Source of the DNA: Shimia haliotis
Lineage (GTDB): Bacteria; Pseudomonadota; Alphaproteobacteria; Rhodobacterales; Rhodobacteraceae
Direction of reading: 5' to 3'
DNA: 64,000 bases
NCBI RefSeq assembly: GCF_900114415.1
Contig: NZ_FOSZ01000001.1
Location: 310,001-374,000 of the forward strand
Position 1 is the first letter of the stretch; each line of letters opens with the position of its first letter. The notes under the pieces were generated by a model. That model was not told the origin of the DNA and ran no database searches. It saw only the letters and a list, made by a program, of their open reading frames with translations. Positions 39,536 to 49,158 of the stretch are shown in pieces. The position numbers and the translations under genes were made by a program.

Positions 39536-40314
39536 TCGATGCCTTTCAGGGCGTCCAACACATCGTGGGCGGTCAAATCCGCGCGCATGGGCGTGACGGA
39601 TATATAGCCGTCCAGATTGAGCGCGGCATCTGAACCGGGGGCTGTGGCGACCTGTTGGTTGCCACCTCGCGCCCAGAGGAAGCGGCGCCCAGACGGCGCG
39701 TTGTGGGGCTCGACAGAGAAGTAAGTTCCCGCACGCCGTCCCTGCGTGGCAACGCGGATGCCTTTTACATCTGCGGCCAAAACCGGTGGGACATTGACGT
39801 TATAAAACAATTTGTAGTCGCCGTTGTTGGCAGGGCCGGCAGCAAGGATCTTGCGCACAACCTCGGCGCCAAATTTGGCGGAGGCTTCAAAGGGGTCCTC
39901 GGCTGTGTAGTTGGCGGGGCCAAGGTATTGGGAAATGGCGATCGAGGCGATGCCTTGCAGCGCGCCTTCGATTGCGGCGCCGAGCGTGCCGGAATACAGG
40001 GCATTTTCTGCCGAGTTGTTGCCGCGGTTCACGCCGGACAGGATCAGGTCGGGTGGCGTGTCTTTCATCACGTCATGCACCCCTGCCAGAACACAATCCG
40101 CGGGGCTGCCTTCTGCTGCAAACCGCCGCTCGCCCATCTTGGCGATCATGGTCGGATGCGTGTAGCTGATGCAATGTCCGACGCCGGATTGCTCAAAGGC
40201 TGGGGCGACAACCCAAACCTCACCATCGGGCCCTGCGACCTCATGGGCGATTGTTTCCAGTACCTTGAGCCCTGGGGCGTTGATGCCGTCGTCATTGGTC
40301 ACCAGAATACGCAT
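39532..40314 (-). CDS. surE: 5'/3'-nucleotidase SurE
   Basis: Metal-dependent nucleotidase and exopolyphosphatase, 260 aa. The N-terminal [12 protein letters not shown] holds the acidic metal ligands, and [18 protein letters not shown] is the family signature. Overlaps pcm. Confidence 0.96.
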   Translation of the reverse strand: MRILVTNDDGINAPGLKVLETIAHEVAGPDGEVWVVAPAFEQSGVGHCISYTHPTMIAKMGERRFAAEGSPADCVLAGVHDVMKDTPPDLILSGVNRGNNSAENALYSGTLGAAIEGALQGIASIAISQYLGPANYTAEDPFEASAKFGAEVVRKILAAGPANNGDYKLFYNVNVPPVLAADVKGIRVATQGRRAGTYFSVEPHNAPSGRRFLWARGGNQQVATAPGSDAALNLDGYISVTPMRADLTAHDVLDALKGIE

Positions 40315-40394
40315 GTTGGTCAGCCCTTTTGCCGTGTTGTCTCTGTCTAGTAGAGCAGGGCAGATGGAGCAAGCATTGAAGGGGTTTCGCCTGA

Positions 40395-41354
40395 CTATGG
40401 TTTGGGCTGCAGGCTGGTGCAGACCGCCGCCAGATGCATATGGCCAATGCCAGGGAATGCGATCAGGTTATGGGACAGGCGGCATCCGTCGGTGAAACGG
40501 ACCATGGACCAGCCGCTGACGGGTTTGCTCTGAGCGTTTGTGCCTTTGGCTTCGAGGCGAAAGCGGCCAACGGCGGGCAGTCGGACATTTTGGGCGCCGG
40601 ACACATAATCCGTCACCTTGTAGATTTTCCACTCAATTTGATTGGAGCCGAAGTCCGGCACAACAGCCACGTCATAAGTGTTAAGGGAGATGGCCGCTTG
40701 GCCGGCGCTGGTGATTTCTGAAGTCGCACGTGCGTTGATAACGCCCCATGGCGTCGCGTGAAGCCATTTGCCCGCGTGTCCTGCCACCACCATGAGCATT
40801 TCGCTCCCGCGGGGGATGTGCAGGGGGGGCGCGATCTTGTTGCCGCTCGCATCTCGTGCGCACCCAGTGATCGGGGCGTTCACATACTCAATTCCGATGT
40901 TCCCGCCAAATCCGTTGCGCTCAACACCCACTGTCTCATAGCGCAGTTTGACAGTGACGTCCCCAGCCGGAGAGGTTGTCAATTCGAGGTCATTTCCCCC
41001 CACGGGCATGTTGATGAGTTCGGCAGGCGCGGTGGTCGATAACCTTATGACGCTGAACGCGTTGTGGGCTGCCTTGTGTTGAAACCGGTAGTCGCCGCTT
41101 TCAAGCTGATACCCCGAGCAATCGCCGAAAAGAAACCAGTCATCGCCAAGCTGTGTTGAGGTGCAGGAAGCAGGGACGAGGCCAGGAAGTTCGTGCTGCG
41201 TGTGGGTGGCCTCGGGAACGGGGCGCCAATAGCCGCAGAATTTGTTGCTGTCGATGTTCAGTGTAACGAGATCAGCATCGCCACCTGCAAAAGACGGGCC
41301 GGCAAAAAGAAGGCCGGCCACCATTCCCCAAAGAGCTTTCCCCAACGAAGTCAT
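40395..41354 (-). CDS. Secreted protein of unknown function
   Basis: A 319-aa protein with a signal peptide cleaved near residue 23 ([12 protein letters not shown]). The mature part has six cysteines in well-spaced contexts (FCGYW, ASCTS, GDCSG, TGCAR, DGCRL, AVCTS), suggesting three disulfides, and beta-rich sequence. No enzyme motif is seen. The start is ATG 41354, because AGGAGGG lies 7 nt upstream; an in-frame TTG two codons earlier is less likely. Probably periplasmic or exported. Confidence 0.75.
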   Translation of the reverse strand: MTSLGKALWGMVAGLLFAGPSFAGGDADLVTLNIDSNKFCGYWRPVPEATHTQHELPGLVPASCTSTQLGDDWFLFGDCSGYQLESGDYRFQHKAAHNAFSVIRLSTTAPAELINMPVGGNDLELTTSPAGDVTVKLRYETVGVERNGFGGNIGIEYVNAPITGCARDASGNKIAPPLHIPRGSEMLMVVAGHAGKWLHATPWGVINARATSEITSAGQAAISLNTYDVAVVPDFGSNQIEWKIYKVTDYVSGAQNVRLPAVGRFRLEAKGTNAQSKPVSGWSMVRFTDGCRLSHNLIAFPGIGHMHLAAVCTSLQPKP

Positions 41355-41421
41355 CGCCAATCCCTCCTGACAAGCGGCGGGATCAGGCTAGCGCAATTCT
41401 ACCTTTGCGCGAAATGAAATC

Positions 41422-42066
41422 TTACAGCTCAAGCTTCGCAAGTAGCCGTTTGGCTTCATCTCTGGGGCTTACCAAGGTATCTCGCGGCTCGCCCGGGAAA
41501 AAACGCGCGCGGGTGCCGGTGGGCATACCTTTGGGCGTCAGAATGCTGACCTTGGGGCCGTTGGTGGCGGTCTCAAGTTGCCAGCTACGGGCCAGAGCGA
41601 TTTGGGCGGCCTTGGTTGCGCCGTAGGAGCCAAAGAACTTTTCGCCACCGCGCGGGTCGTCAAAGAACACGGCTTGGCCTTCTGTGCCCAGAAGCGGCGA
41701 CAGGAAAGGGATCAGGCGGCCGACGGCATCCAGATTGATCGCCACGGACTTGGACCAGTCTTTCTGGTCGATGTGGTCCGCAGGGGTCAGGGGCGCGCCG
41801 TGGGCCGCGGTGTGCAGCCAGAGGTCCACCTTGCCCCAGCGGTCATAGATCGAGCGGCAGAGTTGCGCCATGGCGTCCGCGTTGGTGATGTCCATCGGGG
41901 CCAAAGTGGCAGCGCCGCCCTTGGCCTGAATGCGGTCGTCCAACTCTTCGAGCGCGCCGGTGGTGCGGGCCACAGCCACGATGTGGTGGGTGTCGCTTAG
42001 GGCCTCGGCAAAGGCAGCGCCTAGGCCGCGGGAGGCTCCGGTGATCAGGGCAATTTTATCGGTCAT
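41422..42066 (-). CDS. Short-chain dehydrogenase/reductase
   Basis: A 214-aa classical SDR. TGASRGLG (9-16) is the cofactor loop, and SYGATKAAQ contains the catalytic Tyr and Lys. In contrast to the SDR at 29490, the catalytic residues are intact. The substrate is unknown. It uses ATG 42066, since the upstream frame adds only a low-complexity stretch. Confidence 0.88.
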   Translation of the reverse strand: MTDKIALITGASRGLGAAFAEALSDTHHIVAVARTTGALEELDDRIQAKGGAATLAPMDITNADAMAQLCRSIYDRWGKVDLWLHTAAHGAPLTPADHIDQKDWSKSVAINLDAVGRLIPFLSPLLGTEGQAVFFDDPRGGEKFFGSYGATKAAQIALARSWQLETATNGPKVSILTPKGMPTGTRARFFPGEPRDTLVSPRDEAKRLLAKLEL

Positions 42067-42123
42067 GCGCCCCATGTGCGAAAATTGCGGCGCAAGGTCA
42101 AGGGACAAGCGGTCGCGTGTGGC

Positions 42124-42384
42124 TTAGCCCGGGATTTGCAGAGTGGTGGTGCGCCCGCCGCCTTGCAGGACAATGGTATCATCCCCGATCGCGGCAACCT
42201 TGCCGCCCGGCGTGTTGTCGCCAATTTTGACACGCAGCGTGCGGCCCGACGTGGTCATCAGGATCGCGCGTGGCGCGGCTTTGGATCCCATAACCCCCAA
42301 GAGCGTCAAGCGGGGGCGCTGTTTGAGCACACCCTTGGAGGTGGCGGTATCCGCGACGTGTTTGGGGGTTTTGACATTGGACAT
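42124..42384 (-). CDS. Small conserved protein (PilP/GspC-HR-like beta domain)
   Basis: An 86-aa protein. After a polar N-terminus of ~24 residues, the rest (LTLLGVMGSKAAPRAILMTT... to TLQIPG) follows the strand pattern of the periplasmic HR/PDZ-linked domains in PilP and GspC-like proteins, which is common in Rhodobacterales as a small module. It has no signal peptide, which would be odd for a periplasmic protein. Function unknown; the fold match is by eye. Confidence 0.55.
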   Translation of the reverse strand: MSNVKTPKHVADTATSKGVLKQRPRLTLLGVMGSKAAPRAILMTTSGRTLRVKIGDNTPGGKVAAIGDDTIVLQGGGRTTTLQIPG

Positions 42385-42515
42385 CGGACACTCACTAAAT
42401 CTGGCATGACGCAGACATTTCCGGCGTCAGTGGTCGGTAAACCCCTGTGTCCGGATTGCCAAACCGATAGTTGGGAACTGGCAAGAATGCGCTTAGCAAG
42501 CGCGCTGGCGATGGC

Positions 42516-43079
42516 TCAGCCGTTCAGGTGGGGACGGACATCGGTGCCGGTGGCGGCATAGATGTCCAGCAGCTCATCAAAGCTGATCCCGTCGGTCTGT
42601 GCACGGGCGAGGGGACCTTGGCGTGCAAAAAGTTGAGGGCGTTGGCCGTCAGGACCGCCACGCAGGTCACAGGCCGTGACGTCGTCGCTTTCAAATCCGG
42701 GCAGGTCATTCATGAGAAAGCCAGCGCCGCCTGCAAACGATGCGACCGCGCCCGTGGCGTGGTCGATGTAGGCATAGAACGTTTCGGACTCGACCGCAGC
42801 CCAAGGGCCGAAGTTGAAAACCTCGTCGCTGCCTTTTATGGGGAGAGGCAGGATGCAGTGAACAAAGCGCGTGTCTTCAAGGCGGCAGAGATCGGCGGAC
42901 AATTTGTCATCGCCGACGGCCACCTCGGCCGTGCCCGCGTCGCGCGGGATGGCGTGTGGCCAGCTGTCGGGGGCGTCATAGCCAATGTCAAAGACGCCGG
43001 AGAAGCTTTTGCCGGACTGCGAGCAAACGTAGTCCGGATCGTTGAAGCGACGCCATCGGCTGTCCAGAGCGAGCAACAT
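42516..43079 (-). CDS. DUF2199 domain protein
   Basis: A 187-aa protein matching DUF2199: CSQSGKSF near the N-terminus, GYDAPDSWPH, FVHCILPLPIKGSDEVFNFG, and WAAVESETFYAY. No catalytic role is assigned to this family. It is 2 nt after purF on the same strand, so it is co-transcribed with it. Confidence 0.8.
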   Translation of the reverse strand: MLLALDSRWRRFNDPDYVCSQSGKSFSGVFDIGYDAPDSWPHAIPRDAGTAEVAVGDDKLSADLCRLEDTRFVHCILPLPIKGSDEVFNFGPWAAVESETFYAYIDHATGAVASFAGGAGFLMNDLPGFESDDVTACDLRGGPDGQRPQLFARQGPLARAQTDGISFDELLDIYAATGTDVRPHLNG

Positions 43080-43081
43080 CC

Positions 43082-44611
43082 TTAGGTCGTCGGCTCGGCA
43101 AGGCGGGCACCGTTCCAGCTTGCGCCGGGGGTGGGGGCCTCTTCGATTTTTTTGCTGACGCGGGTGCTGGTTTCCAGATTGGCGAGGTATTCTGCGGTCA
43201 CGCCGCCTGTGACGTAGTTGCCATCAAAACAAGAACAGTCAAACTGTTCGATCTCGGGGTTGCCTTCTTTGGCGGCCCAGACGAGGTCGTCGAGTTTCTG
43301 ATAAAACAGCGCATCCGCACCAAGTTCTTCTCGGATTTCTTCGATGGTCAGACCATTGGCGATAAGCTCGTGTTTTGTAGGCATATCAATGCCATAGACG
43401 TTCGGATGCGCGACTGGAGGCGATGCGGAGGCGATGTAGACTTTCTTGGCGCCTGCCTCGCGGCACATTTGCACGATCTTCTTGATGGTGTTGCCGCGCA
43501 CAATCGAGTCGTCGATCAGAAGGATATTGCGCCCTTCCATTTCACGCGGGATCGCGTTGAGTTTGCGGCGCACGGATTTCTGGCGCTCGGCCTGTCCGGG
43601 CATGATGAACGTCCGGCCCACGTAGCGGTTTTTCACCAGCGCTTCGCGATAGCGGATACCGGTCACGTTGGACACTTCAAGCGCGACAGGGCGGGCGCTG
43701 TCAGGCACAGGGATCACGGCGTCGATGTCCAGACCGCTCTCGGCGATCTGCTTGGCCAGCGTTTTGCCCATGCGGATTTGCGATTGATAGACGGACACGC
43801 CGTCCAGCACGCTGTCGGGGCGGGCGAGGTAGACATATTCGAAGATGCAGGGGGTCAGTTTGCCTTCAACCGCTTGGAATTCGTGCAGATTTCCGTCGAG
43901 ATCCACCAAAAGCGCTTCACCGGGTTTCACATCACGCAGCTTGGCAAAGCCGTTGATGCCAAAGGCGACGTCCTCGGAAGCAAAGGCATAGTCGTCGCCT
44001 TCGCCATCGGCGTCGCGTTTGGCCACAGACAGCGGGCGGATGCCGTGCGGGTCGCGGAAGGCGAGCATGCCCACGCCGGCGATCAGGCAGATCACTGAAT
44101 AGGCGCCTTGAACGCGCTCCATTGTCATCTTCACACCAGCAAAAATGTTGCGGATCGCATCGTCGCTGCCGTTGACCTTGATGGCGTCGGCCACTTTGTC
44201 TGCCAGAACATTCAGCAGAATTTCACTGTCCGAGGTGGTGCGCAGGTGGCGGCTGTATTTGCCGGTAACCTTGGCGCGCTGTGCCTCGGTGTTGGTGATG
44301 TTGCCGTTGTGTACCAAATAGATACCGTAAGGCGCGTTGACGAAAAACGGTTGGGCCTCGGAGGCGGACAGCGAGCCGGCTGTGGGGTAGCGCACATGGC
44401 CCATGCCCACGCGGCCGGTCAGGGTATCGGCGTCAGAGGGCTGGAAGACGTCCTTAACCAGACCGTTGGCTTTGCGTTCGCGGAAAAAGCCGCCTGTGTA
44501 AGTCACGACGCCGGAGGCGTCCTGACCACGGTGTTGCAACATCAGAAGGCCGTCATAAATCTCGGCAAAGACATCGTGATTGCGATTGGCGATCCCCAGT
44601 ATTCCGCACAT
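43082..44611 (-). CDS. purF: Amidophosphoribosyltransferase
   Basis: First committed enzyme of purine synthesis: glutamine + PRPP to phosphoribosylamine. The 509-aa protein starts MCGILGIAN, so Cys2 becomes the N-terminal nucleophile without a long propeptide. The glutaminase core has LLMLQHRGQDASG and GHVRYPTAG, and the PRPP loop is ILLIDDSIVRGNT. A Cys-Ser-Cys pair near the end (FDCSCFDG) recalls cluster-binding relatives, but a [4Fe-4S] cluster cannot be claimed. cvpA, usually adjacent to purF, is separated here by two genes. Confidence 0.97.
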   Translation of the reverse strand: MCGILGIANRNHDVFAEIYDGLLMLQHRGQDASGVVTYTGGFFRERKANGLVKDVFQPSDADTLTGRVGMGHVRYPTAGSLSASEAQPFFVNAPYGIYLVHNGNITNTEAQRAKVTGKYSRHLRTTSDSEILLNVLADKVADAIKVNGSDDAIRNIFAGVKMTMERVQGAYSVICLIAGVGMLAFRDPHGIRPLSVAKRDADGEGDDYAFASEDVAFGINGFAKLRDVKPGEALLVDLDGNLHEFQAVEGKLTPCIFEYVYLARPDSVLDGVSVYQSQIRMGKTLAKQIAESGLDIDAVIPVPDSARPVALEVSNVTGIRYREALVKNRYVGRTFIMPGQAERQKSVRRKLNAIPREMEGRNILLIDDSIVRGNTIKKIVQMCREAGAKKVYIASASPPVAHPNVYGIDMPTKHELIANGLTIEEIREELGADALFYQKLDDLVWAAKEGNPEIEQFDCSCFDGNYVTGGVTAEYLANLETSTRVSKKIEEAPTPGASWNGARLAEPTT

Positions 44612-44989
44612 CCGCAGGCTCCTTTGTCAGGCTTGGAAAAATTGGTGACGTTTCGACAGGGCGGGCTGTGAAACGATGGTCGCTCGGGAGAGGGTGCGTG
44701 TGGACAGACCGCGATTGGCGGTTTTGATATGGGCAGGTTGTATGCCGCTGTCCACGTGGCTGGCTCCGAATCCTGAGTCGTGCTGAGCCCCTCTTAAGGG
44801 GTCACAAACCGTATGTCACGAAAGGATGACACACGACGCAGCGAAGTTGCGCCCACATTGAAAAATGTCGCGCTAATGCTGTTCCGGCGATCAAGGAAGG
44901 CGTTCGTCGCTTGTACGGTGCCGAATCTCTGGAAGTTTCACCCTAGCGGCAGGGTGTTAACAGCCGAAAAGGGCACCGAACGGTGGGCT
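44612..44989. other. Long intergenic region upstream of purF with several hairpins
   Basis: A 378-bp gap without a credible gene. It holds three stem-loops: GTTTC-GACAG / CTGT-GAAAC with one bulge (44650-44674), CCCCT-CTTA-AGGGG (44788-44801) and a perfect CACCCT-AGCGGC-AGGGTG (44939-44956). The first two lie in the likely purF leader (minus strand), and the third is 34 nt downstream of the GlsB-like gene. None has a good T-run. Purine-dependent control of purF could work here, but I found no recognisable purine riboswitch. Confidence 0.45.
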
Positions 44990-45259
44990 TCAGACCTGTT
45001 TGATCATTCGGATAATGACAAGCACCACCGCTGCGCCAATCATGGCGGAGAGAACGGAGCCGAAAAAACCGGACCCAAAACCCAGACCGAGAAGCGGCAG
45101 AGCGAAATTCGCCAAAATGGCCCCGCCAATGCCAAGGATGACATTGCCGACCAGACCAAAGCCACCGCCCCTGACAATCTTGCCAGCGAGCCAGCCGGCC
45201 AAACCGCCAATCAGGATGGCAGAAAACAAACTAGAGAATAGGGAGGTGTCGGCTTCCAT
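44990..45259 (-). CDS. GlsB/YeaQ/YmgE family membrane protein
   Basis: An 89-aa protein with three membrane segments; AGWLAGKIVRGGGFGLVGNV with GIGGAILAN is the transglycosylase-associated family motif. Members are stress-induced inner-membrane proteins of unclear mechanism. It lies between the TAXI protein and purF on the minus strand. Confidence 0.88.
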   Translation of the reverse strand: MEADTSLFSSLFSAILIGGLAGWLAGKIVRGGGFGLVGNVILGIGGAILANFALPLLGLGFGSGFFGSVLSAMIGAAVVLVIIRMIKQV

Positions 45260-45301
45260 GGGATTTCCTTTCGGTTTGATTGAGTGGGGAGGTGTCCGGT
45301 C

Positions 45302-46564
45302 TCATCCGTGCCCGGACTGCCTGTCGCGGATGCGTTTGCGCACGAGATCAATGTGCATACGCGCCTGATAGGCCGCCTGACGATAGGCGGCAGGCAGGCC
45401 GAGTTGGGATATGCGTTCGTCCATGCCCAACAATTGTTTGTCCATTTCGGCCAAAGAATCCGCGTCGGGGCGCAGGGTCAGCTCGTCTTCGATCTGGCGG
45501 ATCAAGGGATAGTATTGCCAAACCCGCCACCCCATAAAATAGGCGTAAATTGACGGCAGAACGCGGAACATCGGCACCACAAAAAGCAGGATCGGTAAGG
45601 TCAGAAGCAGCAGTCGGTTGACCTGGGCCGCAACCCAATAGGGAAGCAGGTCGTGCCACGTGGAGGGGCCCTCCTGAATAAGTTGGCGCGACACTGAATT
45701 CACCGTCATCCCCGTGCCTTCGACCGTTGGGAAGGTGTGGCGGCCGGTGATGATGTCGCGTGAAGCATGTAGTTCCTTGGCGGCCATGGTCAGCCGGTTG
45801 ATCAGCGCGGGGTGCAGGTCAGGCACCATGGCGAGGCGTGTTTCCAGAGCCAGCACCTTTTGTGGTGCGGGGGGGATGACATTGGTCAGGGAAATCGCGC
45901 CGCTCGGGACCGTCGCAATGGTCGTGTAGTCAAGCCGGCGGGAGATGGCGTCAAGATAAACCAGCGGCAGAAAGGAAAGGTCTGGCGCACTGAAGGCCTG
46001 CTCGAGATATGGTGCGTCAACAGTGGTCACAAACACAGCGACGTCGACCACCTTGTTGCGCAGAGCGTCAACTGCGTCGGCATAGGCAAGCGAGAGAAGA
46101 ATATTGTCCACTGGGTCGAGTTCCACAGCGGCCTGAAAATCTGCAAATGCGGCGGCGGTGCCGGATCCCTCTTGTCCTGCAGTGATGCGCAGCCCCTTCC
46201 AGTGCGCTGGGTTTCTTGGCACGTCGGTCTGGGAGCGCACCAAGAACAGCATGGGTTCAAAAAACAGCCCGCCAATGGCTTCTGCGCTGTGTTTTGGCAC
46301 CGGAATGCCGCCCTGAAGCAATGCGACATCAATCTCGCCGGTCTGCAGCAGGTCGACGTTTTCAGCGGACCCGTTGGAGTAACGGATGTCGACCTCGATG
46401 CCGTCGCGGGCCAGAATATCGCGGTATTGCGTCGCAACTTGCGCGTAGGCGCCGTTTTCCGGACCGGCCGCCAATGTCAGCGATTTGGGCGGCAGCAGCA
46501 GCACAAGTACAAGCCCCAGAGCAATCAGAAATGTGATCGCAAACAATCCAAGCCACCAGCGCAT
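45302..46564 (-). CDS. TAXI-family solute-binding protein with C-terminal membrane anchor
   Basis: A 420-aa protein. An N-terminal membrane segment (about 5-26) is followed by a TAXI-type substrate-binding domain: LTLAAGPENGAYAQVATQYR (start), GSAENVDLLQTGEIDVALLQ, and GLRITAGQEGSGTAA. A second membrane segment (about 318-345) anchors the C-terminal end, followed by a charged helix. No TRAP membrane subunit gene is nearby, so this is an orphan binding protein. The double anchoring is unlike soluble TAXI proteins and points to a sensor or membrane-partner role, which is an inference. Confidence 0.85.
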   Translation of the reverse strand: MRWWLGLFAITFLIALGLVLVLLLPPKSLTLAAGPENGAYAQVATQYRDILARDGIEVDIRYSNGSAENVDLLQTGEIDVALLQGGIPVPKHSAEAIGGLFFEPMLFLVRSQTDVPRNPAHWKGLRITAGQEGSGTAAAFADFQAAVELDPVDNILLSLAYADAVDALRNKVVDVAVFVTTVDAPYLEQAFSAPDLSFLPLVYLDAISRRLDYTTIATVPSGAISLTNVIPPAPQKVLALETRLAMVPDLHPALINRLTMAAKELHASRDIITGRHTFPTVEGTGMTVNSVSRQLIQEGPSTWHDLLPYWVAAQVNRLLLLTLPILLFVVPMFRVLPSIYAYFMGWRVWQYYPLIRQIEDELTLRPDADSLAEMDKQLLGMDERISQLGLPAAYRQAAYQARMHIDLVRKRIRDRQSGHG

Positions 46565-46629
46565 ACAATACCCTCAATCCAATCCCTGACCAAACGCTAG
46601 CCCCGTCTGGCGATTGCGACAAGGTGCCA

Positions 46630-46659
46630 AAAGAAAAGCCCGCCGGAAAGGCGGGCTTT
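46630..46659 (-). terminator. Terminator after cvpA
   Basis: On the minus strand a 10-bp stem AAAGCCCGCC / GGCGGGCTTT (46659-46650 and 46644-46635) with a 5-nt loop is followed by TTTTCTTTTGG. It lies 23 nt beyond the cvpA stop and separates cvpA from the TAXI gene. Confidence 0.8.
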
Positions 46660-46682
46660 GTAAAGACCTGAGAAGCAGATGA

Positions 46683-47237
46683 TCAGCCTTCGCAGACGTT
46701 CATCAGCTCTTCGTATTTGGCTGTGACCCAGCCCAATGCCTGCGCCGGATCGCGGTCGTCGATTTTGCCGGTCACGCGGCTGAAGACTTCGGCGGAGCGG
46801 CTGTCATCCACCATGGCAAAGCTTTGCGAGGTGATGACGGTTTCATAGACAAAAAAGGCGATCGCCACGAGCAGGATGCCACGCAAGGCACCAAAGATGA
46901 AGCCAAGCGCCTGATCCAGACCGCCAAGCGCGGAGCGTTGCACAATTGACGAAAACAGCGGCGTGAAAAGCGATACAATCACAAGGGCCAGAGCAAACAC
47001 GCCGACAAAGGATGCGATCATCGAGAGATCACAGCTGTCGCCGAGATAGTCACCCAGAACCGGCACTTCTTTGACAAGAGGTTGAAATTGAGCGGCAAAC
47101 ATAAAGGCCAGCACGGCGGCTGCGACCCAACCTGCAATGGCCATGGTTTCGCGTACGACGCCACGGCTGTAGGCCAGCAATGCCGAGATGATGATGACGC
47201 CGGCAACGACGCCGTCAATGATGGTGAAGCCTTCCAT
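46683..47237 (-). CDS. cvpA: CvpA family membrane protein
   Basis: A 184-aa protein with four N-terminal membrane segments: IIDGVVAGVIIISALLAYSRG matches the CvpA start (given here in its first 20 residues only: IIDGVVAGVIIISALLAYSR). CvpA is a colicin V production protein of unclear native role, usually next to purF. Here a terminator, the TAXI gene and the GlsB-like gene stand between them. Confidence 0.9.
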   Translation of the reverse strand: MEGFTIIDGVVAGVIIISALLAYSRGVVRETMAIAGWVAAAVLAFMFAAQFQPLVKEVPVLGDYLGDSCDLSMIASFVGVFALALVIVSLFTPLFSSIVQRSALGGLDQALGFIFGALRGILLVAIAFFVYETVITSQSFAMVDDSRSAEVFSRVTGKIDDRDPAQALGWVTAKYEELMNVCEG

Positions 47238-47279
47238 TAGTCCCCGTTTCCTTTCGACCGCCCCCGGTCAATCTTTGGC

Positions 47280-48650
47280 TTATTGGTTCGCTCCAAATAC
47301 TTCTCCCACAAAGCTTGCCAAATCTCCAACACGGTTGAGGTTTATTCCCTCAACGGCCGGAGCCTTGCCACCTTTCGGAGCGAGTGCCGTTGTGAAACCA
47401 AGTTTTTGCGCTTCTTTCAACCTATTTTCCGTTTGCGCCACCGAACGTAAGGCGCCTGAGAGGCTAATTTCCCCAAAAACCACCGTATCGGCGGGCAGAG
47501 CGGAATCTTCGCGGGCGGATACCAATGCGGCGGCGACTGCGAGATCTGCGGCAGGTTCGGAGACTTTCATGCCGCCTGCGACGTTGAGATAGACATCAAG
47601 GCCGGTGAAAGGAACGCCGCAGCGGGATTCGAGCACGGCAAGGATCATGGCAAGGCGGCCGCTGTCCCAGCCGACCACGGTGCGGCGAGCCTGCGGGGTG
47701 GGGCTGGGGGCGACAAGCGCTTGAAATTCGACCAGAACGGGGCGGGTGCCCTCGATGCCGGCAAAGACCACACTGCCCGCTGAGGGCTTGCCGCGATCCG
47801 ACAGGAACAGGGCCGACGGGTTGCCGACTTCGGCCAAACCACGACCGGTCATTTCAAACACGCCAATTTCATCTGCTGGGCCAAAGCGGTTTTTCACGGC
47901 GCGCAGAACGCGGAATTGGTGGCCGCGTTCGCCTTCGAAATATAGCACGGTGTCGACCATATGCTCGACCACGCGCGGGCCTGCGATCTGGCCTTCCTTG
48001 GTGACGTGGCCAACAAGGATGATCGCGATGCCCTTGCGTTTGGCAAAGGCCGTGAGTTCGTGGGCGGCGGCGCGGACTTGAGAGACGGAGCCGGGCGCCG
48101 AGGAGACCGTGTCTGACCACATAGTCTGGATCGAGTCGATGATCGCCAGTTGCGGGCGTTCGGCCTCAAGAGTTGTCAGGATGTCGCGCAGGTTGGTTTC
48201 GGCGGCAAGCATCACGGGTGATTGCGTCAGACCAAGGCGTTGGGCGCGCATGCGAACTTGGGCCGCGGCTTCTTCGCCGCTGACGTAGATGGTTTTGACC
48301 CCTTGGCGGGCAAAGCGCGCTGCGGCCTGTAAAAGAAGGGTTGATTTGCCAATTCCGGGGTCGCCGCCAACCAGAATTGCACTCGCAGGAACCAGCCCGC
48401 CGCCCAGGACACGGTCCAGTTCCTTGACGCCCGAGATGGTGCGCGGGGTGGGGGCGTCCTCGGTGCTGAGGTCGCTGAGCTCGATGGTGCGGCCTTTGTG
48501 AGTGCCAAGGGAGGAGCCGGAGGGGCCAGCGCCAAAGGGGGCCTCCTCAACTATGGAGTTCCATTCGCCGCACGCTTCGCAGCGGCCAGACCATTTGGTT
48601 GAGGTTGCGCCGCATGCGGAGCAGGTGAATTGGGTTTTGCTCTTTGCCAT
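47280..48650 (-). CDS. radA: DNA repair protein RadA
   Basis: RecA-like ATPase that helps branch migration in recombination, 456 aa. A zinc finger with Cys10, Cys13, Cys24 and Cys27 opens the protein. Walker A is GGDPGIGKSTL, the RadA signature KNRFGPADEIGVFEM is present, and the C-terminal Lon-protease-like domain follows. The start is ATG 48650 (MAKSKTQFTC). Confidence 0.97.
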   Translation of the reverse strand: MAKSKTQFTCSACGATSTKWSGRCEACGEWNSIVEEAPFGAGPSGSSLGTHKGRTIELSDLSTEDAPTPRTISGVKELDRVLGGGLVPASAILVGGDPGIGKSTLLLQAAARFARQGVKTIYVSGEEAAAQVRMRAQRLGLTQSPVMLAAETNLRDILTTLEAERPQLAIIDSIQTMWSDTVSSAPGSVSQVRAAAHELTAFAKRKGIAIILVGHVTKEGQIAGPRVVEHMVDTVLYFEGERGHQFRVLRAVKNRFGPADEIGVFEMTGRGLAEVGNPSALFLSDRGKPSAGSVVFAGIEGTRPVLVEFQALVAPSPTPQARRTVVGWDSGRLAMILAVLESRCGVPFTGLDVYLNVAGGMKVSEPAADLAVAAALVSAREDSALPADTVVFGEISLSGALRSVAQTENRLKEAQKLGFTTALAPKGGKAPAVEGINLNRVGDLASFVGEVFGANQ

Positions 48651-48667
48651 GTTCTCGTTTTGGACCA

Positions 48668-49102
48668 CTAACGCTTGCGCGTCAAATGGCTAATCGCGAG
48701 AGAGGCCAGAATGCAGCCGGTGAAGAGATACAGACCATATGCTGTTTCGACTTTCACATAGCCTGCGCCTTTGACGATGACGATGTAGAGCGCGATCAAA
48801 AAAACGTCTGCCATCGCGAGTTTGCCGAGAACTTCCAACACTGGCAGGACTTTACGGCGCAGCAGGCCGAATTGAATCAGGGCGATGCCGATGACTTTTA
48901 CATAAGGCGCGAAAATCGCGAAGAAGGTCACGAGGAGCGCGAGACCGACATCGGTTTGCCACAGTGATTGCAGGCCGGAAATGACGGAGATTTCCGAAAG
49001 GCCAAAGATCGGCAAGATGCCCGCTCGCATCAGGGGGGCAAACCAGGCGATGGGGAAGGCGATCAGCAGGGCAAGGTTGGCGAAGCGGAGCAAATTGGAC
49101 AT
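48668..49102 (-). CDS. PqiA-like paraquat-inducible membrane protein
   Basis: A 144-aa protein with four membrane segments and the short PqiA domain: FAPLMRAGILPIFGLSEISV and YVKVIGIALIQFGLL. Single-domain PqiA proteins are common near radA. Start ATG 49102. A copy of the composite 11-bp repeat element lies 56 nt upstream. Confidence 0.8.
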   Translation of the reverse strand: MSNLLRFANLALLIAFPIAWFAPLMRAGILPIFGLSEISVISGLQSLWQTDVGLALLVTFFAIFAPYVKVIGIALIQFGLLRRKVLPVLEVLGKLAMADVFLIALYIVIVKGAGYVKVETAYGLYLFTGCILASLAISHLTRKR

Positions 49103-49158
49103 GACAGTAGAGCTAGGGCGTTTTGCACACGCTCGCAAGTTTTGCGGGCGAATCGGGT

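Noticed and set aside
41391-41410. GCGCAA / TTGCGC hairpin as terminator between the SDR and the secreted protein gene
   Set aside because: The stem has six pairs but no T-run on either strand, and the genes around it are on the same strand with a short gap; the evidence is too weak to list as a terminator.
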